Shown piece after piece: positions 27,810 through 36,625 of a stretch of 64,000 nt of DNA. The notes beneath the pieces were generated by a model. That model saw nothing but the letters and a program-made list of their open reading frames with translations, did not search any database and was not told where the DNA came from. The translations under genes were made by a program, and so were the position numbers. The stretch is from CALVGQ01 sp964368495 (lineage in GTDB: Bacteria; Bacillota_I; Bacilli_A; Erysipelotrichales; Erysipelotrichaceae), in assembly GCA_964368495.1 (NCBI GenBank), contig CAYJAJ010000005.1, positions 1 to 64,000 on the forward strand, written 5' to 3'. Each line of letters opens with the position of its first letter. Positions within the stretch are counted from its first letter, which is position 1.

Positions 27810-27837
27810 ACTTCGCATAATATATATTATCCGATTT
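27810..27837. other. Candidate dif site (XerCD chromosome dimer resolution)
   Basis: The 28 bases split as an 11-base arm ACTTCGCATAA, a 6-base centre TATATA and an 11-base arm TTATCCGATTT. The arms are inverted repeats at 8 of 11 positions. From memory, the Bacillus dif has arms ACTTCCTAGAA and TTATGTAAACT around TATATA; this site matches it at 20 of 28 positions, including the centre and both inner arms. It sits exactly where the + strand block gives way to the - strand block. The XerD-like gene is 1.2 kb away. The outer right arm diverges, so the call is a strong candidate, not certain. Confidence 0.65.
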
Positions 27838-27841
27838 TTAT

Positions 27842-29026
27842 TTATTTTAAATATTTTAATATTGATGTACCGTATTTAGGAAGTTCAATCTCAAAGTTCT
27901 CTGCTATTGTTGCACCGATTGTAGCAAATGAATCTGTAGGCGCTAATGCACCACCACCATTCATTGATGGTGAATAACAAACTAACGGTACCATTTCACG
28001 TGTGTGATCTGTTCCGGTATGACATGGGTCAGTTCCATGATCAGCAGTTAAAATCAATAAATCATCACTTTGTAGTTGTCCTAAAACTTCGCTTAATTTT
28101 TTATCAAATAATTCTAGTTCATCTGCATATCCTTTTGGATTACGGCGATGCCCCCATAAGGCATCAAAATCAACTAGATTAACAAAGCAAAGCCCTGTAA
28201 AATCTTTATTTAAGACTTCTTTAAGAATATTCATACCATCTTCATTACTTTTACTCTTATGTGCTTCACTAATCCCTTCCCCATCGAAAATATCGTTTAT
28301 TTTACCAATACTTATAACATCATAATTGTTTTCTTTTAAAGTATCTAATACTGTTTTATCAAATGGTTTTAATGCATAGTCATGGCGATTAGAAGTTCTT
28401 TTAAAGTTGTTTTTATTGTCACCTACAAATGGTCTAGCAATGACACGTCCCACCTTCCACTTGTCCTTCATTGTAATTTCACGCGCAATTTCACAACAAC
28501 GGTAAAGTTCATCTAAACCAAAAGTCTCTTCATGACCACAGATTTGTAGTACAGAATCTGCTGAAGTGTAGACAATCATATCATTTGTTTTCATATGATG
28601 CTCACCTAGTTCAACTAATATTTCAGTTCCTGATGCTGCTTTATTTCCTACAATATTATAACCGCATTTTTTTGACAGATCTTCTAATAGCTCTTTTGGA
28701 AAACCAGTTTCAGTGAATGTTTTAAATGGCTTGTCGATATAAAGTCCCATCATTTCCCAATGTCCTGTCATTGTATCTTTTCCTACTGATAACTCATGCA
28801 TTTTTGTATAATAGCTAATAATGTTCTTTACAGGGCTTATTCCTTTTGTTGGATGTAGATTACCAAATCCTAGTTTTTGCATTGTAGGACAGTTTAAACC
28901 GCCTACTGCCTGTGCAGTATGTCCTAATGTATCGGCATTTTCGTCACCATACTTATGTGCATCAGGTTGTGCACCAACTCCAACAGAATCCATTACTACA
29001 ACAATAACTCTCTTATACTTTTTCAT
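27842..29026 (-). CDS. deoB: Phosphopentomutase
   Basis: This 394-residue alkaline-phosphatase-superfamily enzyme has VVMDSVGVGAQPDA near residue 9, NADTLGHTAQ near 30, TGHWEMMGL near 95 and the metal-binding TADHGTDPCHTGTDHTRE near 329. It interconverts ribose 1- and 5-phosphates (and the deoxy forms), linking nucleoside salvage with the pentose pathway. ATG 29026 is chosen because GGAGG lies five bases upstream; the earlier ATG at 29038 would overlap that site. It follows xerD directly. The order spoIIM-xerD-deoB matches Bacillus spoIIM-ripX-drm. Confidence 0.95.
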   Translation of the reverse strand: MKKYKRVIVVVMDSVGVGAQPDAHKYGDENADTLGHTAQAVGGLNCPTMQKLGFGNLHPTKGISPVKNIISYYTKMHELSVGKDTMTGHWEMMGLYIDKPFKTFTETGFPKELLEDLSKKCGYNIVGNKAASGTEILVELGEHHMKTNDMIVYTSADSVLQICGHEETFGLDELYRCCEIAREITMKDKWKVGRVIARPFVGDNKNNFKRTSNRHDYALKPFDKTVLDTLKENNYDVISIGKINDIFDGEGISEAHKSKSNEDGMNILKEVLNKDFTGLCFVNLVDFDALWGHRRNPKGYADELELFDKKLSEVLGQLQSDDLLILTADHGTDPCHTGTDHTREMVPLVCYSPSMNGGGALAPTDSFATIGATIAENFEIELPKYGTSILKYLK

Positions 29027-29038
29027 GATTTCCTCCAT

Positions 29039-29935
29039 TTAATCTTCTTCTAGTTTTGCTAAAGGATGGGCATTAATGTACCCCTCTTTTAATCTTTTTG
29101 TTTGAACATGTGTATATATTTCAGTAGTATTAATATTACTATGACCTAATAATTCTTGAATTACTCTTAAATCTGTTCCATTATCAAGCAAATGAGTAGC
29201 GAAAGAGTGTCTTAGCTTATGTGGTGTAATTCTTTTCTTAATTCCTACTTCTTTACATACATATCTTAACATACTCTCAACACTTTCGCATCTCATGGGA
29301 TTGCCTTTTTTATTTAAAAAAATTACGTTATTATTTTTAATATTAAAGTTTTTGCGAACTTCAAGAATGTACTTTTTAATTACAGCTAAAGATTTTGATG
29401 GAATCGGGACGATTCTTTCTTTATTCCCCTTTCCAAGTATTCTAACAAATGATTCTTCTAGATTGATTGTTGATGTAGTTAATGATAAACATTCACTGAT
29501 TCGAAGTCCACATCCGTAGATAAGTTCAAATATGGCATGATATAGACAATCTTCATCTTTATTGCTGAAATAGGAAAGGATTAGATCAACCTCTTCTTCA
29601 GTACAGTATAAAGGTAAACTTTTATTTTTTCGTGGTAAATCTATATGACTTGATACATCCATGTAATCATATTTTAAGTGACAAAAGCGATGAAAAGAAC
29701 GAATTGCAGATGAAACTCTACGGATGCTTGTAGCTTTATAATTATTTCTTAAAGAAACAATATATTCGATTATGTGTTCATTACTAATATCTTTAATATT
29801 ATGTATATTTAGTTCTTCTAAATACTTAAAGTAGGTTTTCAAGTCATTTGAATAACCTTTAACAGTTTTTGCGCTTTTATTTTCATTTAAAGTGCAGTAT
29901 ATGATATATTCATTAAAATTTTTCTCAAAGTTCAT
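29039..29935 (-). CDS. xerD: Tyrosine recombinase, XerD-like
   Basis: This 298-residue recombinase has an N-terminal SAM-like core-binding domain (about residues 1-95). The catalytic residues appear in order: R145 in GLRISE, K169, H239 and R242 in HKLRHSFATH, H265 in LGHSN and Y274 in EIYTH. XerCD recombination at dif resolves chromosome dimers. The genomic setting (spoIIM before, deoB after) is that of Bacillus RipX, the XerD orthologue, so XerD is preferred over XerC. AAGGAG precedes the ATG. A candidate dif site is 1.2 kb downstream. Confidence 0.9.
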   Translation of the reverse strand: MNFEKNFNEYIIYCTLNENKSAKTVKGYSNDLKTYFKYLEELNIHNIKDISNEHIIEYIVSLRNNYKATSIRRVSSAIRSFHRFCHLKYDYMDVSSHIDLPRKNKSLPLYCTEEEVDLILSYFSNKDEDCLYHAIFELIYGCGLRISECLSLTTSTINLEESFVRILGKGNKERIVPIPSKSLAVIKKYILEVRKNFNIKNNNVIFLNKKGNPMRCESVESMLRYVCKEVGIKKRITPHKLRHSFATHLLDNGTDLRVIQELLGHSNINTTEIYTHVQTKRLKEGYINAHPLAKLEED

Positions 29936-29944
29936 ATAAACTCC

Positions 29945-30553
29945 TTAACTACTAAATAATTTAAACCAATCCATTAAATATAAGACTATCGTTGATTTTA
30001 TTATACTAGAAAATAAAATTAATGAGAAACTAATTATTACACCATTTAAATTTTCCTCTAATATTTCTTTAAAATTGATTACTTTAGCACTGAAAAAGAC
30101 TCTCTTAAATAATTTAAAAGATAACTCTAACGAAATTACACAAATAATAAAACATGCTAAACTATCAAAAATCACTTGTGGAATTAGAGTACAAAGTATT
30201 CCAAGCATTCCTTTTAGTTCAAAGGTAATCAGATACATGCAACATGAAAATCCAATTTGCACTCCTTTTGTAAAAATAACGAAGCCTATAAATGGAATTC
30301 CTACTATTGAAAAACCAAAAAACAAAACCGTTGTACATATTAATATGTTTGTTACAAACTGTGTTGTAAAAAAATCAACACGATCAATGTCGTATATCAC
30401 AGAAGAAAAAGCACTTTTAGACAGCATGGAAATGATTGATTCATCTAACCATTGTACAAGAAAAATCCCGCATACAAAACCACAAAACAATATGATTAAT
30501 AAAAAGGTAATGATGTTATTGTATTTCGATAAATTTGCAATCAGTTTTTTCAT
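29945..30553 (-). CDS. spoIIM: Stage II sporulation protein M
   Basis: This 202-residue membrane protein has about five hydrophobic helices and the FGFSIVGIPFIGFVIFTKGVQIGF segment typical of SpoIIM. SpoIIM recruits SpoIID and SpoIIP to the engulfing septum during sporulation. ATG 30553 follows AGAGGTGA; a GTG at 30562 in the same frame overlaps that site. It lies between dinB and xerD on the same strand. Together with Spo0A and SpoIVB it supports an endospore-forming ancestry or lifestyle. Confidence 0.88.
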   Translation of the reverse strand: MKKLIANLSKYNNIITFLLIILFCGFVCGIFLVQWLDESIISMLSKSAFSSVIYDIDRVDFFTTQFVTNILICTTVLFFGFSIVGIPFIGFVIFTKGVQIGFSCCMYLITFELKGMLGILCTLIPQVIFDSLACFIICVISLELSFKLFKRVFFSAKVINFKEILEENLNGVIISFSLILFSSIIKSTIVLYLMDWFKLFSS

Positions 30554-30590
30554 AAAAATCACCTCTAATTCATTATATGAACTGAAGTGA

Positions 30591-31760
30591 TTATTTATGT
30601 TTTTTAAGTGATGATGCTGCTGTAGTTAAAGCCTTTGTTTTAAGTTTTTTGTTAAGTTTATCAATTATAGTCATTGTACTATTTTCATTATAGTCCTGTT
30701 CAAATAAACTAAGTTGTACTTTTTGTTCTTCAGGTTTTTGTAATTGAGATATGGCTATGCCAATATGACGTATCGTCATATTGTTTTCATTTCTATCATA
30801 AAGAGCAATTGCATTTTCATAAATATCATCTTCATTTTGAATTAAAGTAGTCAATCTTTTTGATCTTACAATTGTGTTAAAATCAAAATAACGCACAGAA
30901 ATAGAAATAGATTTCCCATGATACGACGATTCTTTTAATCTTGAAGATAGCTTCTTCGACAGTTTTTTAAACATATTACAAATTTCATCATAATCAGAAA
31001 TGTCATTTAAGAATGTTGTGCTTTGTGACAATGATTTTGTATTATGATTTACTATTACTTCATCATTTCCATGACCATTAGCTTTATCAATCATATTTTG
31101 CGTATTTTTTCCAAAAATTCCTTTTAGTTTATGAATATCCTGATAATTTGCCAAATCTCCAATCGTATTTATATTTAATTCTTTTAAAGAAGGAGAAGTT
31201 TTTTTTCCTATTCCTTGCATCTCACTAATGTCTAAAGGCCATAATTTTGTTTTAATTTCTTGTTTTCTTAATACTGTAATACCCATAGGTTTTTTCATGT
31301 CACTCGCTATTTTAGCCAAGGATTTATTAGGTGCAATTCCTATAGAGCATTTCAATTTTAGATCATGAAGAAGATTTTGTTGAATTTGCCAAGCTAAATC
31401 AAGTGGTTTAGGAAACATTTTAATTGCCTCAGTCATATCTGCATAACATTCATCAATTGAAGCTTGTTCAACTAATGTAGTGTACATTTTAATTGTATTA
31501 ATGAATTTTGCCGATAAATCTTCATAAAAACTATAATGACTTTTAACTACAACTAAATGAGGACAAAGTGCTAATGCTTCATTCAAAGGCATTGCAGAAC
31601 GCACACCATATTCGCGAGCAACATAGTTTGCGGTGGTGACAACTGCCCTTCTTGAACTTCCACTAACCGCAACAGGTTTATCTTTGATAGATGGATCTAA
31701 AACTTCTTCTGCACTTGCAAAAAAAGAATTTAAATCAATATGAAATATAACTTTTCCCAT
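30591..31760 (-). CDS. dinB: DNA polymerase IV (Y-family)
   Basis: This 389-residue translesion polymerase begins with the catalytic FHIDLNSFFASAEE (Asp8). SIDECYADMTE lies near residue 102, with the paired acidic residues. Helix-hairpin-helix and little-finger domains follow, and a clamp-binding motif QLSLFEQ lies near 363. It copies damaged DNA in association with the beta clamp. AGGAGAG precedes the ATG. It is nine bases downstream of the DUF554 gene and close to spoIIM. Confidence 0.95.
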   Translation of the reverse strand: MGKVIFHIDLNSFFASAEEVLDPSIKDKPVAVSGSSRRAVVTTANYVAREYGVRSAMPLNEALALCPHLVVVKSHYSFYEDLSAKFINTIKMYTTLVEQASIDECYADMTEAIKMFPKPLDLAWQIQQNLLHDLKLKCSIGIAPNKSLAKIASDMKKPMGITVLRKQEIKTKLWPLDISEMQGIGKKTSPSLKELNINTIGDLANYQDIHKLKGIFGKNTQNMIDKANGHGNDEVIVNHNTKSLSQSTTFLNDISDYDEICNMFKKLSKKLSSRLKESSYHGKSISISVRYFDFNTIVRSKRLTTLIQNEDDIYENAIALYDRNENNMTIRHIGIAISQLQKPEEQKVQLSLFEQDYNENSTMTIIDKLNKKLKTKALTTAASSLKKHK

Positions 31761-31768
31761 AAGCTCTC

Positions 31769-32467
31769 CTAACTGCTAAAAAACATACAATATAATATTA
31801 CTATTAATATAGATGGAAGCATATTACCAACTTTGATTTTGGTAATTGATAATAAATTTAAACCAATGATTGAAATTAATATTCCACCAACTAGATTAAT
31901 TTCATGGATCATATCCGGTGTGATAAAATGTTGTAAAGTGGATGAAAAAAGCGTAATACTTCCTTGATAAATGAAGACAGCAATTGCTGAAAAAGCAACC
32001 CCAATCCCTAGAGTAGTCGATAAAATCAAAGCAATACAGAAATCTAAAAAACTCTTGATATATAGTGTAGTATGATTTCCTAATAATCCACTATCAATAG
32101 AGCCTAAAATTGACATGGCCCCAATACAAAATATTAAACTTGCGGCAACAAATCCTCGTGAAATAGACATCGAGTGTTCGAATTTTGATTCAATCCATTT
32201 TCCAACATTTTCAAGAAATAGTTCAATTTGTAAAATCTCACCAATCAGTGTTCCTGAAACAAGAGCCACAACAAAAAGAATAGAATTGGTGTTTTCAGTT
32301 ACTATTGAAGATATAGCACTGGACATACCAACATAAACAACAGAGATACCAAGTGCATGCATAATACTTTCTTTGTATTTCTCATTAATAATTTTTTTGA
32401 ATAGCAAACCAATTATCGTTCCAATAACAATGGCAGCACAGTTTACAAAAACTCCAATTAAATTCAT
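31769..32467 (-). CDS. DUF554 family membrane protein (YdfK-like)
   Basis: This 232-residue protein has seven or eight hydrophobic helices and the family-typical VNCAAIVIGTIIGLLF start, ASLIFCIGAMSILGSIDSG and a C-terminal LVGGILISIIGLNLL. Function is unknown; transport is guessed from topology. ATG 32467 is preceded by a GGGGGAAAA-type site; an upstream ATG at 32533 would add 22 polar residues and is less likely. It leads a run of five - strand genes to deoB. Confidence 0.85.
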   Translation of the reverse strand: MNLIGVFVNCAAIVIGTIIGLLFKKIINEKYKESIMHALGISVVYVGMSSAISSIVTENTNSILFVVALVSGTLIGEILQIELFLENVGKWIESKFEHSMSISRGFVAASLIFCIGAMSILGSIDSGLLGNHTTLYIKSFLDFCIALILSTTLGIGVAFSAIAVFIYQGSITLFSSTLQHFITPDMIHEINLVGGILISIIGLNLLSITKIKVGNMLPSILIVILYCMFFSS

Positions 32468-32550
32468 TTTTCCCCCAACGAATAAACAACATCTTATTAG
32501 ATTATACAGTTTCGTATGAACATTATCAATCAAAACAAAAGATAACGATA

Positions 32551-32583
32551 AACCGGCACTTCATTGCTAATGATGTGCCGGTT
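32551..32583 (-). terminator. Intrinsic terminator after spo0A
   Basis: A 15-bp stem with one mismatch (AACCGGCAC.TCATT pairing with AATGATGTGCCGGTT) and a 3-base loop lies between spo0A and the DUF554 gene. On the - strand it is followed by a T-rich stretch (TTTATCG... TTTTG). It separates spo0A from the following operon. Confidence 0.85.
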
Positions 32584-32620
32584 TATTATTTATTAAGTAT
32601 AATATTATCAGTATGTACTT

Positions 32621-33451
32621 TTATCTCACTTTGTATAAGTGACTTTGTTTCATCTTCATACGATGATCAAGTCGAAGTTTATCAGCAATCATTGCGATAA
32701 ATTCAGAATTTGTTGGTTTTGCTTTGCTGGCACTTATTGTATAGGCAAAAATATCATCAATAGCGTCAATATTACCACGATTCCATGCGACCTCTATTGC
32801 ATGACGAATGGCCCTTTCAACACGTGAAGATGTTGTTTTATACTTACGAGCTATTTCAGGATAAAGCACTTTAGTAATTTGGCCTAAAAATTCGACATTC
32901 ATATATGTTTCAATAATTGCAGTTCTTAAATACATGTAACCTTTGATATGTGCAGGAATTCCTATTTCGTGAAGTATGTCAGTAATCTCTTTTTCAAGTT
33001 GGATTTTTTGCATCACTTCTGATGATGTTGTAGAATCAACGGTTAACATTTCTTGTGAATACTCCATAAAACCGATTTGAACATCACTTACAATTTGTAT
33101 GCATTTTTCAAGACATTGTCGCGGACTAAAGGGTTTCAACATAAAATAATCCACGTTATATTGATATAATTCTCTCATTAATGTTTCATTTGTGAAATTT
33201 GAGATACACAAAACTTTCTTTACTTCTGATTTTCTTGATTTTATCGTCTTTAAAACTTCTATACCATCTATTTTAGGCATGATGCAATCCAATACTAAGA
33301 TATCAATATCTCGTATAGAACTTTTTAAGAATTCTTCTGAATCGTCAAATAATCCAATGCATTCAAAACAGGAGTATTTACGCATTTCTTCTTGCATGGA
33401 TTGTATAAAATTTTTGTTGTCATCTACTACAGCTATTTTAATTTTGCTCAT
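32621..33451 (-). CDS. spo0A: Sporulation master regulator Spo0A
   Basis: This 276-residue response regulator has an N-terminal receiver with acidic D10 and D11, phospho-acceptor D55 in LVLDCIMPKIDG and the switch lysine in LKPF. A linker follows, then the Spo0A C-terminal domain (about residues 155-276). The last has GIPAHIKGYMYLRTAI and the recognition-helix segment TTSSRVERAIRHAIEVAW. Phosphorylated Spo0A binds TGNCGAA boxes and starts sporulation. Two such boxes lie upstream. spoIVB, its usual upstream neighbour, is instead 20 kb away. Confidence 0.96.
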   Translation of the reverse strand: MSKIKIAVVDDNKNFIQSMQEEMRKYSCFECIGLFDDSEEFLKSSIRDIDILVLDCIMPKIDGIEVLKTIKSRKSEVKKVLCISNFTNETLMRELYQYNVDYFMLKPFSPRQCLEKCIQIVSDVQIGFMEYSQEMLTVDSTTSSEVMQKIQLEKEITDILHEIGIPAHIKGYMYLRTAIIETYMNVEFLGQITKVLYPEIARKYKTTSSRVERAIRHAIEVAWNRGNIDAIDDIFAYTISASKAKPTNSEFIAMIADKLRLDHRMKMKQSHLYKVR

Positions 33452-33500
33452 AAGTTTTCTCCTCGATGAGCAGATTTTATCGTTAAATGTATGCGTTTAC

Positions 33501-33517
33501 TGTCGAAAGATGTCGAA
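33501..33517. promoter_or_regulatory. Tandem 0A boxes upstream of spo0A
   Basis: TGTCGAA occurs at 33501-33507 and again at 33511-33517, both perfect matches to the Spo0A box TGNCGAA. They are spaced one helical turn apart, about 50-65 bases upstream of the spo0A ATG. A TATAAT-like -10 on the - strand lies further upstream (about 33556-33561). This suggests direct autoregulation, as in Bacillus. Confidence 0.8.
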
Positions 33518-33607
33518 AAACTACCATTTTTTTCTAATTTAATCGAATGTACTAATATTATAAATTTATTTGTTCATTGTATTAATATTTATTGTAAAAC
33601 CTTTAAT

Positions 33608-35086
33608 TTATATTCGTTTAGATTCTTTAATACAATCTTTAAATTTAGCAACACTTTTCTCAAATTTATTTAAGTCTTTTAGCTTCCATTGCCAATTGGA
33701 TGAACTTATAGTTCCAGGCGTATTCATTCTTGCACTATCACCTAATTTTAAAATATCTTGAACAGAAAAAACAACCAATTCAGCTTCACTTAATGCACAA
33801 AAAAGAAATAATTTATCGATTGTACTCGATGCATTTATATGTTTGAGGTATTTTCTAATTGTTGCTTTTTTTAATGGGTCTAAACTCTTATACCAACCTA
33901 CTGTTGTTTGGTTATCATGGGTTCCAGGATAGATGATTGTTGATTTTGTTTCATTAAAACTACCATTAAATTCATTTGAGTTTAGTTCAAATTGAGCTAC
34001 TTTCATCCCACTTAAATTAAAGTAATCTCTTAAATCAAGAACTTCTTTTCTTAAATCACCTAAATCTTCAACAACAATTTTAATCTTTGGTAATTGTTTA
34101 TATATTTCATTAAACAATTCATAACCAGGAGCTTCTAACCACTCACCAATCACTGCAGTATCACACCAAGAAGGTATTTTCCAATAGGTATCAAAACCTC
34201 TAAAGTGATCAATTCTTGTAATATTATAAATTGATCCCGCCCATTTCATCCGTTCTATCCAAAAACTAAAATTTGTTTCCTTTAGATAATCCCAATTGTA
34301 AATAGGATTCCCCCATCGTTGTCCAGTTGCGCTAAAATAATCTGGTGGCACACCAGCAATAAATGTTGGTCTTCCGTCTTGTTCAAGCAAAAAAGATTGT
34401 TGATTCACCCACACATCTGCAGAGTCTAGGCCTACATAGATTGGCATATCTCCAAGTATGTCTACTTTATTTTTATTTGCATATTTTTTAAGATTATTCC
34501 ATTGATAATAAAAAATAAACTGAACAAATTGTTCATATTCAATGCTACTTTTTGTCAGTGCATCAAGTTCATAGGGATTGTTTATAAAATCTTTGTCTTC
34601 ATAAACCCAATCAACCCAACATTTCATGTGGTTTTTCTTTTTAAGTGATATAAAAATTGCATAATTTTTTAACCAAGGCGTATCTTTTTTAAACTTAGCA
34701 AACCTTTTAAGTAACTCTTTATTTAAAATCAAATTATTGTAGGCAATCTTTAAATACTTTTCCTTTGTTTTACGTGCTGTAGAATAATCACATGAAGTAC
34801 CATAGATTTTTTTATCGGTTATTTGTGAATGATTAAGTATTTTTAATTGTATCAAATCTTCAATTGAAATATAGATTTCATCTCCAGCATATGAAGAATA
34901 TGGTTGATAAGGTGAATTTCCATATCCAAGTGGATGAAAAGGTAAAATCTGCCATACTTTAAAGTTATTCTCTTTAAGTATATCGATTAATCGATATGCA
35001 TCTTTACCGAAATCCCCCACCCCATATGAACCAGGTAGTGATGAAATAGCAGCGAGTAGTCCTATTTTTTTCATGAATTGCATCAT
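33608..35086 (-). CDS. malQ: 4-alpha-glucanotransferase (amylomaltase, GH77)
   Basis: This 492-residue enzyme has the GH77 motifs SSLPGSYGVGDFG near residue 15, HPLGYGNSPYQPYSS near 51, the nucleophile in RIDHFRGFD near 285, the acid/base in VVEDLGDL near 337 and GTHDNQTTVGW near 394. It transfers maltooligosaccharide units between glucans. Three candidate ATGs (35086, 35083, 35074) lie close together without a decisive ribosome-binding site; 35074 gives the canonical MKKIGLL start. It has no sugar-pathway neighbours here. Confidence 0.93.
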   Translation of the reverse strand: MMQFMKKIGLLAAISSLPGSYGVGDFGKDAYRLIDILKENNFKVWQILPFHPLGYGNSPYQPYSSYAGDEIYISIEDLIQLKILNHSQITDKKIYGTSCDYSTARKTKEKYLKIAYNNLILNKELLKRFAKFKKDTPWLKNYAIFISLKKKNHMKCWVDWVYEDKDFINNPYELDALTKSSIEYEQFVQFIFYYQWNNLKKYANKNKVDILGDMPIYVGLDSADVWVNQQSFLLEQDGRPTFIAGVPPDYFSATGQRWGNPIYNWDYLKETNFSFWIERMKWAGSIYNITRIDHFRGFDTYWKIPSWCDTAVIGEWLEAPGYELFNEIYKQLPKIKIVVEDLGDLRKEVLDLRDYFNLSGMKVAQFELNSNEFNGSFNETKSTIIYPGTHDNQTTVGWYKSLDPLKKATIRKYLKHINASSTIDKLFLFCALSEAELVVFSVQDILKLGDSARMNTPGTISSSNWQWKLKDLNKFEKSVAKFKDCIKESKRI

Positions 35087-35153
35087 CCACTTTCTATATA
35101 TAATATCGTATCAATTAAATCATCGAACATCAAGTTTTAATAAATAGTGTAAA

Positions 35154-35181
35154 AATCACATTAAACCTTGTTAATGTGATT
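35154..35181 (-). terminator. Intrinsic terminator after rmuC
   Basis: A perfect 11-bp stem AATCACATTAA / TTAATGTGATT with a 6-base loop lies 10 bases after the rmuC stop. On the - strand it is followed by TTTACAC. On the + strand it is followed by TGTTTTT. Confidence 0.85.
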
Positions 35182-35190
35182 TGTTTTTAG

Positions 35191-36471
35191 TTATTCATCA
35201 TTTGTAGTGCTTGTTTCAAGCATTGCAACATCTTTAAGTTTTCTAATAATCGCATTGGTTCTTGTTCCAACAAGTTTATCAAGCTCATCTGAGGCCTGTC
35301 TCATGCGATCTTGAGTTTTAGCTAATACATCTCCAAACTTATTAAACTCTTGCTTAGTACCCTCTAAAATAGCCCATACTTCACTTGATCTTTTTTGAAT
35401 TGCCAATGTTCTAAATCCCATTTGTAGCGAATTTAACAATGCAGCCATCGTAGTAGGTCCAGCAATACTGATTTTCATTTTTTGTAACTCTTCAACCATT
35501 CCTCGACGTACTACTTCAGCATATAATCCTTCAATTGGTAAAAACAAAATTGCAAACTCTGTCGTATTAGGTACATCAATATATTTGGTATTGATGTCTT
35601 TTGCAAAGGATTTGATACGTTGAATGAGTACTTTTGCACTGCTTTCTACTTCACTTTGAATTCCTTTATCATATGCATCTAATAAATTCTGATAGGCATC
35701 CATTGGAAATTTAGCATCAATGGGTAAATAAACATACTCCCCATTATCTTTAGGAAGTTTTACCGCAAACTCAACACGTTCACTAGAATTTTTCTTTGTC
35801 GCAACATTTGTTTCATATTGTTCAGGACTTAGTATCTGCTCTAAAATTGCTCCTAATTGCACTTCGCCTAAAATTCCTCTTGTTTTAACATTCGATAACA
35901 CTTTTTTTAAATCATCAACACCAGTAGACAGTGTTTGCATTTCTCCTAATGATTTATGAACTTGTTCTAAACGCTCACTAACTAATTTAAAACTTTGAGT
36001 TATTCGATCTTCTAATGTTTTTTGAAGTTTTTCGTCCACAGTAGCACGCATTTCATCTAATTTTTTTTCATTACTTGTTTGCATTTCAGTAACTTTCTTT
36101 TCTAAAGTATCTTTCATATTAATCATATTTTTATTTAAAGATTCACCAAAACGATCAAAATTTTTGTTGTTATCATTATTCATTTCGGATGATGTTTTTC
36201 TAAATGTATCAAACTGAATTGCTAAGTTTCTACTGAATTCATTAAAACGTCTTTCTTCATTATCTGCAATCAATCGTTGATTGTTTAACACAGTTGAATT
36301 ATTAAAATCCATGTTTTCCTTCATTGTTTTATTCACTTCTTCTTTCATATTAGATAACTCAGAAGAAATTGTTTTTTGATGCTCACTACTTCTTGAATTT
36401 TTATAAACAATAAAACTAATTACGATATTAAGAAGCATTAATACAATGATAATAATTAAATAAACATCCAT
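35191..36471 (-). CDS. rmuC: DNA recombination protein RmuC
   Basis: This 426-residue protein has an N-terminal membrane helix (about residues 3-22) and a long coiled coil (about 30-180). The RmuC nuclease-fold domain follows (about 185-400), with GILGEVQLGAILEQ near 199, DAKFPMDAYQ near 251 and FLPIEGLYAEV near 310. RmuC limits some DNA rearrangements; its biochemical role is not settled. GGAGGA precedes the ATG. It is monocistronic by its terminator and spacing. Confidence 0.93.
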   Translation of the reverse strand: MDVYLIIIIVLMLLNIVISFIVYKNSRSSEHQKTISSELSNMKEEVNKTMKENMDFNNSTVLNNQRLIADNEERRFNEFSRNLAIQFDTFRKTSSEMNNDNNKNFDRFGESLNKNMINMKDTLEKKVTEMQTSNEKKLDEMRATVDEKLQKTLEDRITQSFKLVSERLEQVHKSLGEMQTLSTGVDDLKKVLSNVKTRGILGEVQLGAILEQILSPEQYETNVATKKNSSERVEFAVKLPKDNGEYVYLPIDAKFPMDAYQNLLDAYDKGIQSEVESSAKVLIQRIKSFAKDINTKYIDVPNTTEFAILFLPIEGLYAEVVRRGMVEELQKMKISIAGPTTMAALLNSLQMGFRTLAIQKRSSEVWAILEGTKQEFNKFGDVLAKTQDRMRQASDELDKLVGTRTNAIIRKLKDVAMLETSTTNDE

Positions 36472-36573
36472 GATATATCCTCCACATTTTTATTTATTAT
36501 AAACCTTTATGTAAAATTAAACAAACACTAGAATATTTATTAATAATATATTTTTTCACTTTATCATAAAGAA

Positions 36574-36604
36574 AAAGGTGCTCATATAAGTACCTTTTAT
36601 TAAA
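36574..36604 (-). terminator. Intrinsic terminator at the end of the peptide-use operon
   Basis: A 9-bp stem AAAGGTGCT / AGTACCTTT with one G-T pair and a 6-base loop lies about 30 bases after the MFS stop. On the - strand it is followed by TTTTCTTTATG. It is the first clear terminator after the start of the operon at 52345, apart from the weaker hairpin behind oppA. Confidence 0.75.
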
Positions 36605-36625
36605 ACTTGAAAATGTCGATCTTTT

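Noticed and set aside
33608..35086. malQ as part of a glycogen or maltose operon
   Set aside because: No other sugar genes are adjacent; neighbours are spo0A and rmuC with terminators between.
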